Assembly (NCBI RefSeq): GCF_039542905.1
Contig: NZ_BAABIS010000001.1
Span: 1,674,001 to 1,738,000, forward strand
Reading direction: 5' to 3'
DNA length: 64,000 bases
Origin: Kitasatospora terrestris
GTDB lineage: Bacteria > Actinomycetota > Actinomycetes > Streptomycetales > Streptomycetaceae
A program made the position numbers and the translations under genes. Below the pieces are notes generated by a model that had not been told where the DNA came from, made no database searches, and was given only the letters and a program-made list of their open reading frames with translations. This document shows positions 38,580-47,365 of this stretch, in pieces (positions within the stretch are counted from its first letter, which is position 1; every line of letters starts with the position of its first letter).

Positions 38580-40250
38580 ATGGAACGCACGCTGCGAGGC
38601 GTAGGTGTCAGCCACGGGGTCGCGATCGGCCAGGTACGGCACATGGGCACGGCGGCGCTGGAGCCGCCGGCCACCCAGATCCCCGGTGAGGACGCGCCCC
38701 GCGAGCAGGCCCGGGCCCAGGCCGCGGTCGACGCGGTCGCGGCGGACCTGATCGCCCGCGGCAACCTGGCCGGCGGCGAGGCCCAGGCGGTCCTCGAGGC
38801 CCAGGCGCTGATGGCACAGGACCCGGAGCTGATCGCGGACGTCAACCGCCGGATCGCGGTGGGCAGCAGCGCCGAGCGCGGCGTCTACGACGCCTTCGCG
38901 GCGTACCGTGCCCTGCTGGCGTCGGCGGGCGACTACCTGGCGGGCCGGGTGGCGGACCTGGACGACGTGCGGAACCGCATCGTGGCGCGCCTGCTCGGCG
39001 TGCCGATGCCGGGCGTGCCGGACAGCGACGAGCCGTACGTGCTGTTCGCCCGGGACCTGGCGCCGGCGGACACCGCGCTGCTGGACCCGACCCTGGTGCT
39101 CGGCTTCGTGACCGAGGAGGGCGGGCCGACCAGCCACAGCGCGATCCTGGCGCGGGCGATGGGCGTGCCGGCCGTGGTGGCGCTGCCCGGGGCGACCGAT
39201 GTCGACGAGGGCGTCGTGGTGGCGGTGGACGGCTCGACCGGCGACGTGCTGCTGGAGCCGGCGGTCGAGAAGCAGGACGAGCTGCGCCGGAAGGCGGCTG
39301 AGCGGAAGGCGGCGCTGGCGGCGTCCTCCGGTCCGGGGCAGACCTCGGACGGGTACAAGGTGCCGCTGCTGGCGAACGTCGGTGGCCCGGCGGACCTCCC
39401 GGCGGCGCTGGAGAACGGGGCCGAGGGCGTCGGCCTGTTCCGGACGGAGTTCCTGTTCCTCGACGACTCGGCCAAGGCGCCGAGCGAGGAGAAGCAGGTC
39501 GAGGCGTACCGCGCGGTGCTGGAGGCGTTCCCGGAGAGCCGCGTGGTGGTGCGCGTGCTGGACGCGGGCGCGGACAAGCCGCTCGACTTCCTGACCCCGG
39601 CGGACGAGCCGAACCCCGCGCTGGGCGTGCGCGGTCTGCGGACCCTGCTGGACCACCCGGAGGTGCTGGCCGCACAGCTGCGCGCGCTGGCGAAGGCGGC
39701 CGAGGGGCTGCCGGTCCACCTCGAGGTGATGGCGCCGATGGTGGCCGACCGGGTGGACGCCCGGGCGTTCGCCGAGGCGTGCCGCGCGGCCGGGCTGCGG
39801 GCGAAGTACGGCGCGATGGTGGAGATCCCGTCGGCCGCGCTGCGGGCCCGGTCGATCCTGCAGGAGGTCGAGTTCCTCTCGCTGGGGACCAACGACCTCG
39901 CGCAGTACGCGTTCGCCGCCGACCGGCAGGTGGGTGCGCTGGCGCGGCTGCAGGACCCGTGGCAGCCGGCGCTGCTGGACCTGATCGCGGCGTCCGCGGA
40001 CGCGGCGAAGGCGGCCGGGAAGAGCTGCGGCGTCTGCGGCGAGGCGGCGTCCGACCCGCTGCTGGCCTGCGTGCTGACCGGCCTGGGCGTCACCAGCCTG
40101 TCGATGGGCGCGGCGTCGATCCCGTACGTGCGGGCGACGCTGGCCAAGTACACGCTGGCGCAGTGCCGGCGGGCGGCGGAGGCGGCCCGGGCCGCGGACA
40201 CCGCCGACGAGGCGCGGGCCGCGGCGCAGCAGGTGCTGTCGGGCGAGTGA
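38580..40250 (+). CDS. ptsI: Phosphotransferase system enzyme I
   Basis: A 556-residue phosphoenolpyruvate-protein phosphotransferase. The N-terminal half has the phosphohistidine H186 in GGPTSHSAILARAMGVPAVV. The C-terminal TIM barrel has the PEP-binding segments GVGLFRTEFLF, RVLDAGADKPL and SLGTNDLAQYAF, and the catalytic Cys in KSCGVCGEAASDP. It passes phosphate from PEP to HPr. ATG at 38580 (MERTLRGVGVSHG) with AGAAGGAAA upstream. Ends at a strong terminator. Confidence 0.97.
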   Translation: MERTLRGVGVSHGVAIGQVRHMGTAALEPPATQIPGEDAPREQARAQAAVDAVAADLIARGNLAGGEAQAVLEAQALMAQDPELIADVNRRIAVGSSAERGVYDAFAAYRALLASAGDYLAGRVADLDDVRNRIVARLLGVPMPGVPDSDEPYVLFARDLAPADTALLDPTLVLGFVTEEGGPTSHSAILARAMGVPAVVALPGATDVDEGVVVAVDGSTGDVLLEPAVEKQDELRRKAAERKAALAASSGPGQTSDGYKVPLLANVGGPADLPAALENGAEGVGLFRTEFLFLDDSAKAPSEEKQVEAYRAVLEAFPESRVVVRVLDAGADKPLDFLTPADEPNPALGVRGLRTLLDHPEVLAAQLRALAKAAEGLPVHLEVMAPMVADRVDARAFAEACRAAGLRAKYGAMVEIPSAALRARSILQEVEFLSLGTNDLAQYAFAADRQVGALARLQDPWQPALLDLIAASADAAKAAGKSCGVCGEAASDPLLACVLTGLGVTSLSMGAASIPYVRATLAKYTLAQCRRAAEAARAADTADEARAAAQQVLSGE

Positions 40251-40278
40251 CGCGCGCGGCCGTTCGGCCGCTGGTACT

Positions 40279-40326
40279 CCTGAGGGGTCCGGTTCCACCG
40301 TGGGGGGTGGAACCGGACCCCTCAGG
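40279..40326. terminator. Strong bidirectional terminator between ptsI and acetoacetyl-CoA synthetase
   Basis: Arms of 21 bp (40279-40299 and 40306-40326), perfectly complementary, with a 6-nt loop. It separates convergent genes. Confidence 0.93.
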
Positions 40327-40343
40327 CCGTTCCCGGGGCCGGG

Positions 40344-42368
40344 TCAGGCCCGGCGGTCGCGGCCGAGCCGCTCGAAGTACCGGAGGTGGTCGAGGTTGTC
40401 GACCGAGCCGGGGTTGACCGCCTGGGCGAGCGGGGTGCCGGAGAGCAGGCGCTTGACCGGGACCTCGATGCGCTTGCCGGTGAGGGTGTGCGGGAGGCCC
40501 TGGACCGCGATCACCTCGTCGGGGACGTGGCGCGGGGAGAGTTCGGTGCGCAGGGACGTCCGGATCCGGGAGACCAGGTCGTCGTCGAGGGCCGAGCCGG
40601 GGGTGAGGACGACGAAGAGCGGCATCCAGTAGCCGCCGTTGTCCTCCTCCAGGCCGATCACCAGGGACTCGGCGATCTCGGGGAGGCGCTCGACGACCTC
40701 GTAGATGTCGGAGGAGCCCATCCGGACGCCCTGGCGGTTGAGCGTGGAGTCGGAGCGGCCGTGGATGACCACGGTGCCGCGCCCGGTCACGGTGATCCAG
40801 TCGCCGTGCCGCCAGGTGCCCGGGTACATCTCGAAGTAGCTGTCGCGGTAGCGGGTGCCCTCGGGGTCGTTCCAGAAGCCGGTGGGCATCGAGGGCAGCG
40901 GCTTGGTGACGACCAGCTCGCCGACGGTGTCGGTGTGCGGGGCGCCCTGGACGTCCCAGGACTCGACGGCCGCGCCGAGGCACGGGGCCTGGATCTCGCC
41001 GAGGTGCACGGGGAGGGTGGGGACGCCGCCGACGAAGCAGGAGCAGACGTCGGTGCCGCCGCTGACGCTGGCCAGCCAGACGTCCCGCTTGACCTCGTCG
41101 TAGATCCACTGGAAGCCGTCGGGCGGCAGCGGGGAGCCGGTGGTGCCGATGCAGCGGACCGCGGCGAGGTCGAGGTCCCGGCCGGGGTGGAGGTCGGCCT
41201 TGCGGCTGGCGATCACGTACGCGGCGGAGGTGCCGAGGACGGTGGCGCGGGTGCGGGCGGCGACGGACCAGAGGGCGCCGGTGTCGGGGTGGCCCGGGCT
41301 GCCGTCGTAGGTGACGATCGTGGACCCGACGAGCAGGCCGGCGACGAGGAAGTTCCACATCATCCAGCCGGTGGAGGTGTACCAGAGGAAGCGGTCCTCG
41401 GGGCCGAGGTCCAGGTGGAGCGCGGCCTGCTTGAGGTGCTCGACGAGGATGCCGCCCTGGCTCTGCACGATGGCCTTCGGCAGGCCGGTGGTACCGGAGG
41501 AGTAGAGCACCCAGAGCGGGTGGTCGAAGGGGACCTGCTCGAAGACCGGCTCGGTGTCGCCGGCGGTGAGGTCGTCCCAGTGCAGGGCGCCCGCCGGGGC
41601 CGGGCCGCCGAGCAGCGGGACGTGGACGACGGTGCGCAGGGTGGGGAGCTCGCGGCGGAGCTCGGCGACCACCTCGGTGCGGTCGTGGTCCTTGCCGCCG
41701 TAGTGGTAGCCGTCGATCGCGAACAGCACGGTCGGCTCGATCTGCTGCAGGCGGTCGAGCACGCTGCGGGCGCCGAAGTCCGGGGCGCAGCTGGTCCAGA
41801 TCGCGCCGACGGCGGCGGTGGCGAGCAGGGCGACGGCCGCCTGCGGGATGTTGGGGAGGTACGCGCCGACCCGGTCGCCGGGGCCGACGCCCTGGGCACG
41901 CAGCGCGGCGGCGAGCGAACCGACCTGGCGGCGGAGCTCGGACCAGCTGATCTCGACGGGGGACTCGGTGGTCTCGTCGAGGTGCAGGATCGCGGGCTTG
42001 CCGGCGTTGGCCGGGTCCTCGGCGTGGCGCAGGGCGTGCTCGGCGTAGTTGAGGCGGGCGCCGGGGAACCAGCTGGCACCGGGCATCGCCGGGTCGGCCA
42101 GGACGGCGGTCGGCTGCTCGCCGAAGCGGACGTCGAACCACTCGGTGACGGCCTGCCAGAAGCGGGAGAGGTCCTCGGTGGACCAGGCGTGCAGCGCGGC
42201 GTAGCGGGCGGCCGCCTCGTCGTCCGTCTCCACCGGGGCGAGCGGCGCGGCGGGGGCGCCGTGGTGTTCGGCGGCCCAGGCCTGGAAGGCGACCAGGCGG
42301 CTCGCGGCGGCGCGGGCCGGGTCGGGGCGCCAGAGCGGCTGGTCCTGGTGGGTCGGAGGGGTGCTCAC
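40344..42368 (-). CDS. Acetoacetyl-CoA synthetase
   Basis: A 674-residue acyl-adenylating enzyme. The P-loop-like YSSGTTGLPKAIVQSQGG (about 285-302) and the hinge STLNRQGVRMGSSDIYEVVE (about 545-564), followed by the catalytic lysine in TLTGKRIEVPVKRLL, are clear. It matches the acetoacetate-CoA ligase subgroup, with the ACS-like N-terminal ARLNYAEHAL and LWRPDPARAA segments. It activates acetoacetate with ATP for ketone-body or leucine catabolism, or polyketide priming. GTG at 42368 (VSTPPTHQDQPLW). Confidence 0.93.
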   Translation of the reverse strand: MSTPPTHQDQPLWRPDPARAAASRLVAFQAWAAEHHGAPAAPLAPVETDDEAAARYAALHAWSTEDLSRFWQAVTEWFDVRFGEQPTAVLADPAMPGASWFPGARLNYAEHALRHAEDPANAGKPAILHLDETTESPVEISWSELRRQVGSLAAALRAQGVGPGDRVGAYLPNIPQAAVALLATAAVGAIWTSCAPDFGARSVLDRLQQIEPTVLFAIDGYHYGGKDHDRTEVVAELRRELPTLRTVVHVPLLGGPAPAGALHWDDLTAGDTEPVFEQVPFDHPLWVLYSSGTTGLPKAIVQSQGGILVEHLKQAALHLDLGPEDRFLWYTSTGWMMWNFLVAGLLVGSTIVTYDGSPGHPDTGALWSVAARTRATVLGTSAAYVIASRKADLHPGRDLDLAAVRCIGTTGSPLPPDGFQWIYDEVKRDVWLASVSGGTDVCSCFVGGVPTLPVHLGEIQAPCLGAAVESWDVQGAPHTDTVGELVVTKPLPSMPTGFWNDPEGTRYRDSYFEMYPGTWRHGDWITVTGRGTVVIHGRSDSTLNRQGVRMGSSDIYEVVERLPEIAESLVIGLEEDNGGYWMPLFVVLTPGSALDDDLVSRIRTSLRTELSPRHVPDEVIAVQGLPHTLTGKRIEVPVKRLLSGTPLAQAVNPGSVDNLDHLRYFERLGRDRRA

Positions 42369-42522
42369 GGTGGTGGTCTCCCGGCCGGTGTCGTGGGGAC
42401 GGTGGTGCTTGTGGCGAGCCGTCCGAGCTGTGCTGACGGTGCAGACCATGCCATGTGATCGTCTTGCGCGCCAGGGTGTCGCGGTCTGGTCGGACGGGTG
42501 GCGAGGTGGTAGACCGACTGGC

Positions 42523-44079
42523 ATGGCAGCGACGTATGACGTGGTGATCGTGGGTGGCGGGCACAACGGGCTGGTGGCGGCGGCCTACCTGGCGCGCGCC
42601 GGGCGCAGCGTGCTGCTGCTCGAACGGCTCGGCCGGACCGGGGGCGCGGCGGTCTCCGCGCAGGCGTTCAGCGGGGTGGACGCACGGCTGTCGCGGTACT
42701 CCTACCTGGTGAGCCTGCTCCCCCGGAAGATCGTCGACGAGCTGGGCCTGCGGATCGAGCTGCGCCGGCGGCGGTACTCCTCCTACACGCCCGTGCGGCG
42801 GGACGGGAAGGACGGCGGATTGCTGGTCGACCAGCAGGACGTCGGGCGGACGGCGGCCTCGTTCCGGCAGCTGACCGGCGGGGACGGGGAGTTCGCCGCC
42901 TGGCGGGAGTTCTACGGGATGACCGGGCGGCTCGCCGAGCGGGTGTTCCCCACGCTCACCGAGCCGCTGCCGACCCGGGAGGAGCTGCGCCGGCGGGTGG
43001 ACGATCCGGTGGCGTGGGCGGACCTGTTCGAGCGGCCGCTCGGGGAGGCCGTCGAGCGGCGCTTCGCGGACGACGTGGTGCGGGGCGTGGTGCTCACCGA
43101 CGCGCTGATCGGGACGTTCACCCACGCGCACGACCCGTCGCTGGCGCAGAACCGGTGCTTCCTCTACCACGTGGTCGGCGGCGGCACCGGCGACTGGGAC
43201 GTGCCGGTCGGCGGGATGGGCGCCGTCACCGACGCGCTCGCCGGCGCGGCGCGGGCCGCGGGCGCGGAGCTGCGGACCGGGTGCGAGGTGCTGGCCGTCG
43301 ACCCCGGCCGCGAGGTGTCGGAGGTCGCGTACCGGGACGCCGACGGCGGCGAGCGTTCGGTCGGGGCGCGGTGGGTGCTGTGCAACGCGGCGCCCGCGGA
43401 GCTGGACCGGCTGCTGGGCGTGACCGGCGGCGAGCGGCCGCAAGGCGCACAGCTGAAGGTCAACATGCTGCTGCGGCGGCTCCCCCGGCTGCGGGACGGC
43501 GCGGTGGACGGGCGCGAGGCCTTCGCCGGGACGCTGCACCTCGGCGAGTCGTACCGCGAGCTGGAGACGGCGTACCGGGAAGCCGAGGCCGGGCGGATCC
43601 CGGCGCCCGGGCCGTCGGAGATCTACTGCCACTCGCTGACGGACCGTTCGATCCTCGGGACGGAGGCGGACCGGCGGGGATGGCAGACGCTGACGCTCTT
43701 CGGACTGCACCAGCCGGCCGGACTGTTCACGGCGGACCCGGAGAAGGCGAGGGAGGCGGCGCTGGCCGCCGTCCTGGCGCCGCTGGAGGCCGCACTCGCC
43801 GAGCCGCTGGCGGACTGCCTCGCGGTCGACGGCGACGGGCGGCCCTGCCTGGAGGTGAAGACGCCGCTGGACCTGGAGGCGGACCTGCGACTGCCCGGCG
43901 GGAACATCTTCCACCGCGAGCTGGCGTTCCCGTGGGCGGCGGAGGGCGCGACGGACGACCGGTGGGGCGTGGCGACCGGGCATCCGCGGGTGCTGCTGTG
44001 CGGTGCCGGCGCGATCCGCGGCGGCGGAGTCAGCGGCATCCCGGGCCACAACGCGGCGATGGCCGTCCTGGGCCGGTAG
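42523..44079 (+). CDS. Phytoene-desaturase-like FAD-dependent oxidoreductase
   Basis: A 518-residue flavoprotein. The Rossmann FAD-binding motif VVIVGGGHNGLVAAAYLARA, then LLERLGRTGGAAVS, is at residues 6-45. The C-terminal FAD segment LCGAGAIRGGGVSGIPGHNA is near the end. It belongs to the broad phytoene dehydrogenase/NAD(P)-FAD oxidoreductase group of actinobacteria, usually not carotenoid-linked; no crt genes are near. ATG at 42523 has no ribosome site, but a TAGACC hexamer ends exactly 7 nt before it. It is divergent from acetoacetyl-CoA synthetase. Confidence 0.88.
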   Translation: MAATYDVVIVGGGHNGLVAAAYLARAGRSVLLLERLGRTGGAAVSAQAFSGVDARLSRYSYLVSLLPRKIVDELGLRIELRRRRYSSYTPVRRDGKDGGLLVDQQDVGRTAASFRQLTGGDGEFAAWREFYGMTGRLAERVFPTLTEPLPTREELRRRVDDPVAWADLFERPLGEAVERRFADDVVRGVVLTDALIGTFTHAHDPSLAQNRCFLYHVVGGGTGDWDVPVGGMGAVTDALAGAARAAGAELRTGCEVLAVDPGREVSEVAYRDADGGERSVGARWVLCNAAPAELDRLLGVTGGERPQGAQLKVNMLLRRLPRLRDGAVDGREAFAGTLHLGESYRELETAYREAEAGRIPAPGPSEIYCHSLTDRSILGTEADRRGWQTLTLFGLHQPAGLFTADPEKAREAALAAVLAPLEAALAEPLADCLAVDGDGRPCLEVKTPLDLEADLRLPGGNIFHRELAFPWAAEGATDDRWGVATGHPRVLLCGAGAIRGGGVSGIPGHNAAMAVLGR

Positions 44080-44525
44080 CCGCACGGCGGTCGCCCGGCT
44101 CCGGCGGGGCGAGGGCCCCTGCGGGCGGCCGCGCTCCGGGGAGAGGCTTCGGGAGGCGCGCACAACCGGCGGCGAGGCGACCGCCCGGCGGCCCGGCGCA
44201 GCCGGGGGTAAGGGGCGGCAGCGGGCGAGGGCCCTGCGGGCGGCCGGACGCTCGCGCAGCGACTTCGGGGGCCCGTGACCGGCCTGCGGCTCCGCTGAGG
44301 CAGGGGCCAGCTCGCGGAACGGGCTGCGGGAAGGCCGGCGCAGCCGGGAGTGAGCGCCTGCGGCAGGCCCCGGCGCAGCCGGAAGCGAGCGCGCCCGCGG
44401 CGGGACGAGGCCAGGGGCGGCAGCGGGGCGGGTCGCCGGGCGGGCGGGCGGGCGCGTGCTCGCGCAGCGACTTCGGTTGGGCTGAGGGGCCCCCGCTCGC
44501 GGAACGGGCCGCGGGCCGGGCGGGG
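44080..44525. repeat. 446-bp spacer built from short imperfect direct repeats
   Basis: No gene. The spacer repeats several GC-rich modules: GGCGAGGGCCC(C)TGCGGGCGG at 44108 and 44224; GGGGCGGCAGCGGG at 44212 and 44414; GCTCGCGCAGCGACTTCGG at 44250 and 44458; GCTCGCGGAACGGGC at 44310 and 44495; and GGCGCAGCCGG three times. The modules occur in the same order, so the right part looks like a shortened copy of the left. The longest unbroken frame on either strand has no recognisable protein. Confidence 0.8.
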
Positions 44526-45437
44526 TCAGGGGGTCATCAGGGTGGTGAGGTCGGTGAAGAGGCGGGCGGCGGCGGTGCGGGCGCTGGGGGTGACGGTGTC
44601 GAGGGTGAGGAAGCCGTGGATCTGACCGGGTTCGCAGCGGTGGGTGACGGGAACGCCGGCGGCGGCGAGGCGGGTGGCGTAGGCGTCGCCCTCGTCGCGG
44701 AGGGGGTCGTGCTCGGCGGTGACGACGACGGCCGGGGGGAGGTCGTGGAGGTCGGCGGCGAGCGGGCTGACGGTGGGGAGGGCGCGCATCGCGGGGTCGG
44801 GAACCCACTGCTCGATGCCCCAGGCGAGGGCGTCGGCGCCCAGGACCCAGCCGGTGCCCTTGGTGCGGATGCTGGGCCGGGAGAGGGTCAGGTCGGTGTT
44901 GGGGTAGAGCAGGACCTGCCCGGCCGGGCGGGGGCCGTGCTCGTCGCGCAGGCGCAGGCAGGCGAGGGCGGCGAGGTGGCCGCCGCAGCTGTCGCCCATG
45001 ACGATCAGTGGCAGGTCGGCGGTGGTGCGGGCGCTCGCGGCCCAGCGGACGGCCGCGACGGCGTCGTCGACGGCGGCGGGCCAGGGGTGTTCGGGGGCGC
45101 GGCGGTAGTCGACGGCGAGGACGGCGGCGCCGGTGGCGGCGGCGATCCGGCGGCAGGCGCGGTCGTGCGAGTCGAGGTCGCCGATCACCCACATGCCGCC
45201 GTGCAGGAAGACGACGGTGGCCCGGGGTTCGGGTGCGGGCAGGTAGTGGCGGGCCGGGGTGCCGGCGACGGTGAGGTCGGTGACGGCGTGGAGTTCGGGC
45301 CCGCGGGGCTGGGCCAGGACCCGGCCGCGCTGGGCGCGGCGGAGTCCGGCGGCGCCGAGTTCGCGGGCGGTCGGCCCGGGGTCGCGGCGTACGGCGGTGA
45401 CGAAGGCCTCGAGTTCGGCGTCGGCGAAGGTGCTCAC
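44526..45437 (-). CDS. Alpha/beta hydrolase of the hormone-sensitive-lipase family
   Basis: A 303-residue esterase. The oxyanion motif HGGMWVIGD is at about 75-83, and the nucleophile Ser is in GDSCGGHLA. The acid Asp is in TAEHDPLRDEGD and the His in PGQIHGF. These are the marks of HSL-type (family IV) carboxylesterases. GTG at 45437 overlaps the Nudix stop by GTGA, so it is the third gene of a coupled three-gene unit. The substrate is unknown: small-acyl esters are typical. Confidence 0.9.
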   Translation of the reverse strand: MSTFADAELEAFVTAVRRDPGPTARELGAAGLRRAQRGRVLAQPRGPELHAVTDLTVAGTPARHYLPAPEPRATVVFLHGGMWVIGDLDSHDRACRRIAAATGAAVLAVDYRRAPEHPWPAAVDDAVAAVRWAASARTTADLPLIVMGDSCGGHLAALACLRLRDEHGPRPAGQVLLYPNTDLTLSRPSIRTKGTGWVLGADALAWGIEQWVPDPAMRALPTVSPLAADLHDLPPAVVVTAEHDPLRDEGDAYATRLAAAGVPVTHRCEPGQIHGFLTLDTVTPSARTAAARLFTDLTTLMTP

Positions 45438-45994
45438 GCGTGGTTGAACGCGCTGTCGAACTCGCCGTTGAACCAGGACCGCGCGACCCGGGTGTGGAAC
45501 GGGAAGGCGAGCGGGGTGTCGACGGTGGCGAGCTGCCAGCCGTCGGTCTCGTCGGTGGGCGCGGAGGGCGGCAGGGCGGCCAGGTCGCGGGCGGGGAGGA
45601 GGGCGAACAGGCAGAGGAAGCCGCCGAGGGTGTCGGAGTCGGTGGCGACCAGGGACACCTCGGCCGGGTCGGCCAGGATCCCGGTCTCCTCGCGGAGCTC
45701 CCGGACGGCGGCCTGCTGCCAGCTCTCGCCGTAGTCGATGTAGCCGCCGGGCAGGGCGAGTTCGCCGTAGCCGGGCTCGATGGTCCGGCGGATCACGATG
45801 AGGCGGGTGTCGCCGTCCGGCATGCGGACCGGGAGCAGGGCGACGGTGACCGGCAGCGGGTTGCGGTAGCTGATCCCGGCGCAGGCGGGGCAGGCCCGGG
45901 GCCAGCCGTCGGTGCCCTGCGGGTAGGTGGCGCCGCAGAAGTGGCAGTGGGTGTTGGGTCCGTAGACGCGCTGCTCCGCCGGGTGGGTGGTCAT
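45434..45994 (-). CDS. Nudix hydrolase with zinc ribbon
   Basis: A 186-residue enzyme. The N-terminal zinc ribbon (C17, C20, C35 and C38 in CHFCG...CPACAG) resembles NudC NADH pyrophosphatases. The Nudix box GGYIDYGESWQQAAVRELRE followed by ETGI is complete. It would cleave a nucleoside diphosphate linked to another group. It is coupled to genes on both sides by 4-nt overlaps (ATGA at 45991-45994; GTGA at 45434-45437). The upstream gene is a Nudix-like regulator, so an NAD-related substrate is plausible. Confidence 0.9.
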   Translation of the reverse strand: MTTHPAEQRVYGPNTHCHFCGATYPQGTDGWPRACPACAGISYRNPLPVTVALLPVRMPDGDTRLIVIRRTIEPGYGELALPGGYIDYGESWQQAAVRELREETGILADPAEVSLVATDSDTLGGFLCLFALLPARDLAALPPSAPTDETDGWQLATVDTPLAFPFHTRVARSWFNGEFDSAFNHA

Positions 45995-46797
45995 GGGGTG
46001 GATGGTAGTCCGGTGGGTGCGGTGGGCGGGGTGGTTCGGGCAGGTCCGGGGGCGGGGCGCAGCAGGGGCGGGTGGAGGCGGGTGGCCGGGCCGGGCCGGT
46101 AGCGGCGGGCGCGCGGGCCGCCGCGGGTGCCGCCGCGTTCGGTGGTGGCGCCGGTGGGTTCGAGGAATCCGGGGACGGAGAGCACCTTGCGGTGGAAGTT
46201 GCCGGGGTGCAGCGGTTCGCCCCAGACGGCCTCGTAGACGGCGCGCAGTTCGGGGACGGTGAAGTCGGCGGGCAGGAAGGCGGTGGCGAGCGGCGTGTTC
46301 TCGAGTTCGGCGCGGGCCCGGTCGAGGGCGTCGGCGAGGATCCGGGCGTGGTCGAAGGCGAGCGTGCCGGGGTCGAGGGTGTCGACGGGGTGCCAGGCGG
46401 CGGCCGCGGCGTCGGTGCCGGCCTGCGGGTCGGGCAGGTCGGGGGCGAAGGCGAGGTGGGCGACGGACAGGACGTGCATCCGGGGGTCGCGGTCGGGGGC
46501 GCCGTAGCTGCCGAGCTGTTGGAGGTGGACGCGGGGCAGCTCGGCGAGGCCGGTCTCCTCGGCGAGTTCGCGGGCGGCGGCGGCCGCCGGGTCCTCCTGT
46601 CCGGCGCGCAGGAAACCGCCGGGCAGGGCGAGCCGGCCCCGGTAGGGCGGGGCGCCGCGTTCGACCAGCAGGACGTGCAGGGCTCCGGCGCGGAGGGTGA
46701 GCGCGACGACGTCCGCGGTCACGGCGATGGGCGGGAACGCGCGCGGGTCGTACGCGGCGAGCCACGCCCGTTCGTCGGCGGGCTCGGGGGTCGGCAT
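45991..46797 (-). CDS. NrtR-like Nudix-related transcriptional regulator
   Basis: A 268-residue protein with an N-terminal Nudix domain (VVALTLRAGALHVLLVERGA, GGFLRAGQEDPAAAAARELA) and a C-terminal winged helix (PADFTVPELRAVYEAVWGEP, GNFHRKVLSVPGFLE). The latter is the NrtR mark. The Nudix box appears one residue longer than the consensus, so its hydrolase activity may be lost; NrtR proteins bind ADP-ribose instead. A ~35-residue Pro/Thr-rich tail is atypical. ATG at 46797 follows GAGGAGC. The likely operator is the 12-bp palindrome at 46852-46863. Confidence 0.85.
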   Translation of the reverse strand: MPTPEPADERAWLAAYDPRAFPPIAVTADVVALTLRAGALHVLLVERGAPPYRGRLALPGGFLRAGQEDPAAAAARELAEETGLAELPRVHLQQLGSYGAPDRDPRMHVLSVAHLAFAPDLPDPQAGTDAAAAAWHPVDTLDPGTLAFDHARILADALDRARAELENTPLATAFLPADFTVPELRAVYEAVWGEPLHPGNFHRKVLSVPGFLEPTGATTERGGTRGGPRARRYRPGPATRLHPPLLRPAPGPARTTPPTAPTGLPSTP

Positions 46798-46851
46798 CGC
46801 GGGTGCTCCTCGGGTCGTGCTCGTACGGAGATCAACGTAGCGCAGCGGGTG

Positions 46852-46863
46852 GGATGATCATCC
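46852..46863. promoter_or_regulatory. 12-bp palindrome upstream of the NrtR-like gene
   Basis: GGATGATCATCC is a perfect palindrome in the 96-bp divergent gap between the NrtR-like gene and the small membrane-protein gene. It is about 55 bp from the regulator start and is a reasonable self-control site. No second copy was noticed in the window. Confidence 0.4.
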
Positions 46864-46893
46864 GGAGTACCGGGTCGGGCGGAGGGGGTTGGC

Positions 46894-47322
46894 GTGGCGG
46901 CGTGGTTCGGGCGGGTGTGGCCGGGGCTGCTGGTGGCCGGTGCGGTGCTGGCGCTGGTCGCGGGGGTGGTACTGACGGGCTGGCGGTGGCTGGCCGGGCC
47001 CGCGCGCGGTTACGCGGTCGGCACCTGGCGCTCGGAGGCGGGGACCGTGGTGCGGCTGGCCGCGGACGGGACCGTCCGGGCCGAACTGCTGCCGGCGGAC
47101 GAGAACTGCTGGCTGCCCTCGGGCGAGCGGGTGCCGTTCGCGGCGTCGGGGACGTGGGCACCGGGGCTGATCGACTCCGTCGGGCCGGGGGTGGTCCTGA
47201 CGCTGAAGGCCGACGGGGAGCCGCTGCCCTGTTACGTGAGCCTGGCGTACGACGGGAGGCCGTGGCTGGAGGGGCTGGTGTTCAACGACGGCCGGGACCT
47301 CAATCCGCTGGCCAAGGACTGA
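46894..47322 (+). CDS. Small membrane-anchored protein of unknown function
   Basis: A 142-residue protein beginning VAAWFGRVWPGLLVAGAVLA: one N-terminal membrane helix or uncleaved signal, then about 115 residues outside with a small beta-rich fold (YAVGTWRSEAGTVVRLAADG, GVVLTLKADGEPLPCYVSLA). Two cysteines (about 67 and 113) could pair outside. I do not recognise the family. GTG at 46894 follows GGAGGGGG. Confidence 0.78.
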   Translation: MAAWFGRVWPGLLVAGAVLALVAGVVLTGWRWLAGPARGYAVGTWRSEAGTVVRLAADGTVRAELLPADENCWLPSGERVPFAASGTWAPGLIDSVGPGVVLTLKADGEPLPCYVSLAYDGRPWLEGLVFNDGRDLNPLAKD

Positions 47323-47365
47323 ACGGGCCTATGGTCGGAGGAGGGACGCACTCCGGGAGGTCGTC

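Noticed and set aside
44003..44625. Two plus-strand frames in the repeat-rich spacer
   Set aside because: They are mostly Arg/Gly/Ala, lack a ribosome site and are explained by the repeats.
40090..45192. A 1700-codon minus-strand frame
   Set aside because: It overlaps ptsI antisense and acetoacetyl-CoA synthetase out of frame and reads as Arg/Pro-rich low complexity. It also passes through the repeat-rich spacer.
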